A stretch of DNA of 64,000 nt from Streptomyces taklimakanensis (GTDB lineage Bacteria; Actinomycetota; Actinomycetes; Streptomycetales; Streptomycetaceae), in NCBI RefSeq assembly GCF_009709575.1, contig NZ_WIXO01000001.1, forward strand, positions 2,043,501 to 2,107,500. Reading direction: 5' to 3'. Below are positions 57,401 through 64,000 of the stretch, in pieces (position 1 is the first letter of the stretch; each line of letters opens with the position of its first letter). The notes beneath the pieces were generated by a model that saw nothing but the letters and a program-made list of their open reading frames with translations, was not told the origin of the DNA and did not search any database. Both the position numbers and the translations under genes were made by a program.

Positions 57401-58614
57401 CCACGTCCCCCTCCTCCGCTGCCGCACCGACCACCTCGGTCTCGCCCACCGCCCGCCACCTGTGGCTCCGGGCCCGGGGCCTGCTGCTGGCCGCCGCCGT
57501 ACTGGTCCTGGCCGGTCTGGCCATCGCCGCCCTGCGCTCCGGCGACCGGCACGGCATGCTCGATCCGCGCTCCGCCGACCGCTACGGCAGCCGAGCCACC
57601 GCCGAGCTCCTCGCCGATCACGGCGTGGACACCACCGTCGTCACCACCACGGCCGAGGCCACCCGGGCCCTGGGCCCCGACACCACCCTGCTGGTGGCCA
57701 ACCCCGACCTGCTGAGCGCCGACCGGCAGTCCGCCCTGCGCGCCGCCACCGCCGACAGCGGAGGTCGGACCGTCCTGCTGGCCCCCGGGCCCGCCTCCGT
57801 GAGCGGCCTGGCCCCCGGGGCACGGGCCGTGGCCCCCACCTCCGTGCGGACGCTCTCCCCGTCCTGTGACGCCCCCTACGCCAGGCGAGCCGGTCGGGCC
57901 GACCTCGGAGGCATCACCTACAGCACCTCCGCCGAGGACGTCGACGCCTGCTACCCCAGCGGCGAACTGCCCACCCTGCTCCGGCTGCCGGAGAACGCGG
58001 ACGGCGACACCGTGCTGCTCGGCGCTCCGGACCTGCTGTACAACCAACGCCTCGACGAGCACGGCAACGCGTCGCTCGCCCTGCAGCTCCTCGGTTCCCG
58101 ACCCCACCTGGTCTGGTACCTTCCCTCCCCGGACGACGCCGCCGCCGGCAGCGGCGACCGCAGCTTCACCGAACTCGTTCCCGCCGGGTGGAAGTGGGGC
58201 GCCCTCCAACTCGCCGTCGCCGCCGTCCTCGCCGCCCTGTGGCGGGCCCGACGCCTCGGTCCCCTCGTACCGGAACAACTGCCCGTCTCCGTTCCCGCGT
58301 CCGAGACCACCGAGGGACGCGCTCGTCTGTACCGGCAGGCGAACGCGCGGGACCATGCCGCGGACGCACTGCGCTCGGCCGCTCGGGTCCGGCTCGCCGC
58401 CCTCCTCGGGGTGCCTTCCTCCCGGGCCCACCTCCCCGAGGTCCTGGTGCCCGCCCTCGCCTCCCGCACCGGCGACGACGAAGCCCCGGTCCACGCCCTC
58501 CTCTTCGGCCCCGCCCCGACCGACGACGAAGCGCTCGTCCGGCTGGCCGACGATCTCGATCTCCTCGAACGCCGCATCACTCCGTCTCCTACAGACAAGG
58601 ACCGCACCCCGTGA
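57397..58614 (+). CDS. DUF4350 domain-containing membrane protein
   Basis: A 405-residue protein with an N-terminal TM (about 25-47), a DUF4350 domain (about 55-225) similar in outline to glutamine-amidotransferase/ThuA-like folds (STAELLADHGVDTTVVTT, LLVANPDLL), and a second TM (about 265-285, WGALQLAVAAVLAALW) with a cytoplasmic tail. It starts at GTG 57397 inside the GTGA overlap with the DUF4129 gene. The same gene set (DUF4350, MoxR, DUF58) is found in mycobacteria (Rv3691-Rv3693). The role is not established; it is inferred to work with the MoxR ATPase at the membrane. Confidence 0.88.
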   Translation: MTTSPSSAAAPTTSVSPTARHLWLRARGLLLAAAVLVLAGLAIAALRSGDRHGMLDPRSADRYGSRATAELLADHGVDTTVVTTTAEATRALGPDTTLLVANPDLLSADRQSALRAATADSGGRTVLLAPGPASVSGLAPGARAVAPTSVRTLSPSCDAPYARRAGRADLGGITYSTSAEDVDACYPSGELPTLLRLPENADGDTVLLGAPDLLYNQRLDEHGNASLALQLLGSRPHLVWYLPSPDDAAAGSGDRSFTELVPAGWKWGALQLAVAAVLAALWRARRLGPLVPEQLPVSVPASETTEGRARLYRQANARDHAADALRSAARVRLAALLGVPSSRAHLPEVLVPALASRTGDDEAPVHALLFGPAPTDDEALVRLADDLDLLERRITPSPTDKDRTP

Positions 58615-59576
58615 GCGCCCCTTCCGCCGACAGCGCCCGCGCCGCCCTCGAGGCCCTGCGCGGTGAGATCTCCAAGGCCGTGGTCGGTCAGGACGCCGCC
58701 GTCACCGGCCTCGTCGTCGCCCTGCTCTGTCGCGGGCACGTGCTGCTGGAGGGTGTCCCGGGCGTCGCCAAGACCCTCCTCGTCCGGGCCCTGGCCGCCA
58801 CGCTGGAACTCGACACCAAACGTGTCCAGTTCACCCCCGACCTGATGCCGAGCGACGTCACCGGTTCCCTCATCTACGACAACCGCACGGCCGAGTTCTC
58901 CTTCCAACCGGGACCGGTCTTCACCAACCTCCTCCTCGCCGACGAAATCAACCGCACGCCCCCCAAGACACAGGCTTCCCTCCTGGAAGCCATGGAGGAG
59001 CGGCAGGTCTCCGTCGAGGGGACCGCGCGCAAGCTTCCGAACCCGTTCCTGGTGGCCGCCACCCAGAACCCCGTCGAGTACGAGGGCACCTATCCCCTCC
59101 CCGAGGCCCAACTCGACCGCTTCCTGCTGAAGTTGCAGATTCCGCTGCCCTCCCGTGACGAGGAGGTGAGCGTCCTCACCCGGCATGCCGAGGGCTTCGA
59201 CCCACGTGATCTGGCGGCCGCCGGGGTTCGACGGGTGGCGGGCCCCGCCGAGCTCGACGCGGCCCGCGCCGCGGTCGCCAAGACCTCCATCTCCCCGGAA
59301 GTCGCCGGCTACGTCGTCGATATCTGCCGTGCCACTCGTGAATCCCCCTCGCTCTCCCTGGGCGCCTCACCCCGTGGCGCCACCGCCCTGCTCTCCACCG
59401 CCCGCGCCTGGGCCTGGCTGACCGGCCGCGACTACGTCACCCCCGACGATGTGAAGGCCCTCGCCCTGCCCACCCTCCGCCACCGCCTCAGACTGCGGCC
59501 CGAGGCAGAGATGGAGGGGGTCACCGCGGACAGTGTGATCACCTCGATCCTTGCCCACGTCCCCGTACCCCGCTGA
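58611..59576 (+). CDS. MoxR family AAA+ ATPase
   Basis: A 321-residue MoxR ATPase. Walker A is GVPGVAKT (K54), Walker B LLLADEINR (D111, E112), sensor 1 AATQNPVEYEG, the arginine-finger region EAQLDRFLLKL and sensor 2 SPRGATALL. MoxR proteins act as chaperones that mature or insert metal cofactors in partner complexes, often with a DUF58/VWA protein encoded next to them, as here. It starts at GTG 58611 in a GTGA overlap with the DUF4350 gene; the DUF58 gene begins 17 nt downstream. Confidence 0.95.
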   Translation: MSAPSADSARAALEALRGEISKAVVGQDAAVTGLVVALLCRGHVLLEGVPGVAKTLLVRALAATLELDTKRVQFTPDLMPSDVTGSLIYDNRTAEFSFQPGPVFTNLLLADEINRTPPKTQASLLEAMEERQVSVEGTARKLPNPFLVAATQNPVEYEGTYPLPEAQLDRFLLKLQIPLPSRDEEVSVLTRHAEGFDPRDLAAAGVRRVAGPAELDAARAAVAKTSISPEVAGYVVDICRATRESPSLSLGASPRGATALLSTARAWAWLTGRDYVTPDDVKALALPTLRHRLRLRPEAEMEGVTADSVITSILAHVPVPR

Positions 59577-59593
59577 GACACCCGGCCCGAACG

Positions 59594-60904
59594 ATGGCTC
59601 TCACCGGACGAACGGCTCTCATCGCCGCCCTCGGCGCACTCCTCGTAGGCCTTCTGTTGCCGAGTTGGACCGGCCTGCTCGCCGTCGAAATCCCCCTGCT
59701 GCTCGCAATTCTGTACGACCTCGTACGAGCGGCACCAGTCCGAAAGCTCCTTTTCACCCGTTCCGGTGATACGTCAGTTCGACTCGGAGAGCCGGCCGAG
59801 GTGCACCTCACCGTCACCAACCCGTCGAACCGTCCCCTCCGCGCCGACCTGCGCGACGCCTGGCCCCCCAGTAGCCGGCCCGCCGGGTCGGAGTTCGCCG
59901 AGTCCCGGCACCGACTGACCGTCCCCGCCGGAGAACGTCACCGCGTCACCACCCATCTGCGTCCGACCCGGCGCGGCGACCGCCGAGCAGTCCGCGTCAC
60001 GGTGCGCTCCTACGGCCCTCTGGGCCTCGCGGCACGTCAGGGTGGCCACTCCGTGCCCTGGACCGTACGCGTCCTGCCGCCCTTCACCAGCCGCAAGCAC
60101 CTGCCCGCGCGGCTCTCCCGACTCCGGGAACTCGACGGACGCACCAGTGTCCTCACCCGTGGCGAGGGCACCGAGTTCGACAGCCTCCGGGAGTACATCC
60201 CCGGGGACGACACGCGCTCCATCGACTGGCGCGCCACCGCCCGTCAGACCGGTGTCGCCGTCCGTACCTGGCGCCCCGAGCGGGACCGCCACATCCTGAC
60301 CGTCCTCGACACCGGCCGTACGTCGGCGGGACGCGTCGGTGACATCCCCCGTCTCGACGCCGCGATGGACGCCGCCCTGCTGCTGGCCGCCCTCGCGTCC
60401 CGTGCCGGCGACCGCTTCGACCTGCTGGCCCACGATCGCCGGGTGCGCGCCTCCGTACGGGGAAGAACCGCCCGGGACCTCCTGCCCGCGCTGGTCACCG
60501 CGATGGCCCCGCTCGAACCCGCCCTGGTCGAGTCCGACGCGCGGAGCATGGTCTCGGCCGTACTCCACGGCGCCTCACAGCGATCGCTCGTCGTCCTCCT
60601 CACCGGCCTCGATCTCTCCCCCGTGGAAGAGGGACTTCTCCCGGTGCTCCCGCTGCTCACCCAGCGCCACACGGTCGTGGTCGCGTCGGTCTCCGACCCC
60701 CGTGTCGAGGAGATGGCCCGCGCCCGCGGCACGCTCGACGCCGTCTACGGAGCCGCCGCGGCGGCCAGGACACAGAACGAACGTCGTGACACCGCGGCCC
60801 GACTCCGTCGGCACGGCGTCACGGTCGTGGACGCCACTCCCACGGAGCTGGCCCCCGCCCTGGCCGACACGTACCTCGCCCTCAAGGCGGCGGGCCGCCT
60901 CTGA
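59594..60904 (+). CDS. DUF58 domain-containing membrane protein
   Basis: A 436-residue protein with two N-terminal hydrophobic segments (about 8-25 and 29-45) and a beta-rich region. The DUF58 signature (about 190-220, GEGTEFDSLREYIPGDDTRSIDWRATAR) is followed by a VWA-like domain with ILTVLDTG. DUF58/VWA proteins are the usual partners of MoxR ATPases. It is the last gene of the five-gene operon in this window; the SpoIIM-like and RDD genes that often follow in actinobacteria are not seen before the rRNA genes. Confidence 0.93.
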   Translation: MALTGRTALIAALGALLVGLLLPSWTGLLAVEIPLLLAILYDLVRAAPVRKLLFTRSGDTSVRLGEPAEVHLTVTNPSNRPLRADLRDAWPPSSRPAGSEFAESRHRLTVPAGERHRVTTHLRPTRRGDRRAVRVTVRSYGPLGLAARQGGHSVPWTVRVLPPFTSRKHLPARLSRLRELDGRTSVLTRGEGTEFDSLREYIPGDDTRSIDWRATARQTGVAVRTWRPERDRHILTVLDTGRTSAGRVGDIPRLDAAMDAALLLAALASRAGDRFDLLAHDRRVRASVRGRTARDLLPALVTAMAPLEPALVESDARSMVSAVLHGASQRSLVVLLTGLDLSPVEEGLLPVLPLLTQRHTVVVASVSDPRVEEMARARGTLDAVYGAAAAARTQNERRDTAARLRRHGVTVVDATPTELAPALADTYLALKAAGRL

Positions 60905-61175
60905 CCCTCGAAGGCCAGTGGGCCGAACCGGCCCATCGCGCTCCACACCACCGCCGTCGGACCTCCCCGGCGGGGACGTCACCTCGTCCTCCGACGCCTC
61001 CGGCCTCGGGCTTTTGAGCCTCTGCCGTCCCTCGCGCGTACACGTTTCCGGCTCCGCGTTTCCGCCGGCGCCGGCAGCGACGCCGGCGAAGCGGCAATGC
61101 CGAAGAGGAAAGGGGAGCGGGGCATCCGGGCCTGAGGACTCCCGACCCGGTCGTTCTTTCTGGCCCGGAAAAGAG
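60905..61175. other. intergenic region between DUF58 gene and rRNA operon
   Basis: This stretch shows no conserved gene; small open frames lack family motifs. It separates the plus-strand operon from the end of the minus-strand rRNA operon, whose terminator follows at 61176. Confidence 0.5.
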
Positions 61176-61210
61176 TGAAGGCCCCGCCGGGAAACCCGGC
61201 AGGGCCTTCA
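61176..61210 (-). terminator. rrn: rRNA operon terminator
   Basis: A 16-bp stem with one mismatch (61176-61191/61195-61210) and a 3-nt nominal loop lies 12 nt past the 5S 3' end. On the minus strand it is followed by CTCTTTTCC, a short T-rich run. It may also stop read-through from the DUF58 operon. Confidence 0.85.
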
Positions 61211-61222
61211 ACTCAACATATC

Positions 61223-61341
61223 GTTCGGCGGCGTCCTACTCTCCCACACGGTCCCCCATGCAGTACCATCGGCGCTGAAAGGCTTAGCTTCCGGGTTCGG
61301 AATGTAACCGGGCGTTTCCCTCTCGCCATGACCACCGAAAC
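61223..61341 (-). rRNA. rrf: 5S ribosomal RNA
   Basis: About 119 nt. The minus strand reads GUUUCGGUGGUCAUGGCGAG at the 5' end and closes with GGACGCCGCCGAAC. The conserved loop region CCGAACCCGGAAGCUAAGCC and the closing helix I (5' GUUUCGGUGG with 3' CCGCCGAAC) are present. The spacer to 23S is 73 nt. It is typical of a Streptomyces 16S-23S-5S operon. Confidence 0.97.
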
Positions 61342-61414
61342 ACTATAAAACCCAACCAACCCGAACACGGACGGTCGTGGTCTCAGAACCCACACAGTGG
61401 ACGCGAGCATCTAC

Positions 61415-64000
<2,586 letters not shown>

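Overview
This is a high-GC chromosomal segment from a Streptomyces or very close relative. The basis is the GC- and third-position-rich codon use, frequent GTG/TTG starts, and gene order. The order includes murA-hup-malic enzyme, ftsE-ftsX-ctp-smpB-ssrA, prfB with two Ser/Thr kinases, NAD-glutamate dehydrogenase, Rv3235-like/secA, and hpf-comF-lpqB-mtrB-mtrA-mtnA. The right end is the 3' part of an rRNA operon. The window is mostly conserved core chromosome. I see no insertion sequence, prophage, CRISPR array or biosynthetic gene cluster.

Left part (1-16.3 kb): the N-terminus of a xanthine dehydrogenase-type FAD subunit; a GH20 hexosaminidase with a DasR-like operator upstream; a DUF3039 protein and a YqgE-like protein; murA and the HU gene, convergent on a strong hairpin; an ACT-domain malic enzyme; a HelD/HelR-type ATPase; a nitrate block (NnaR-like HemD-winged-helix regulator and NarK-like transporter with a possible GlnR box); a divergent LysR/MFS pair; and tmRNA.

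Middle (16.3-34.2 kb): smpB, the tail protease Ctp, ftsX and ftsE on the minus strand; a small zinc-ribbon membrane protein; a Gly-rich LAXTG sortase substrate with 57-bp repeats; prfB; two transmembrane Ser/Thr kinases divergent from a large FHA-domain EccC/FtsK-like ATPase; and a carbohydrate ABC importer (lipoprotein plus two permeases, no ATPase) whose first permease carries a large extracellular insertion.

Right part (34.2-64 kb): a 1672-residue NAD-glutamate dehydrogenase; a HAD phosphatase; a DUF6912 protein; an Rv3235-like protein and secA; a GNAT acetyltransferase; a YcaQ/AlkX-like DNA glycosylase; an orphan NarL-type regulator; long-form hpf; and the tightly packed mtnA-mtrA-mtrB-lpqB-comF operon. 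Divergent from that operon is a five-gene membrane operon (multi-TM protein, DUF4129, DUF4350, MoxR AAA+, DUF58) joined by GTGA overlaps. Then come 5S and 23S rRNA on the minus strand; 23S runs off the right edge and 16S would lie beyond.

Functional themes are envelope growth and its signalling (MurA, FtsEX, MtrAB-LpqB, kinases/FHA, LAXTG protein, SecA), nitrogen and amino-sugar metabolism (NarK/NnaR, glutamate dehydrogenase, hexosaminidase), and translation quality control or hibernation (tmRNA/SmpB, RF2, HPF).
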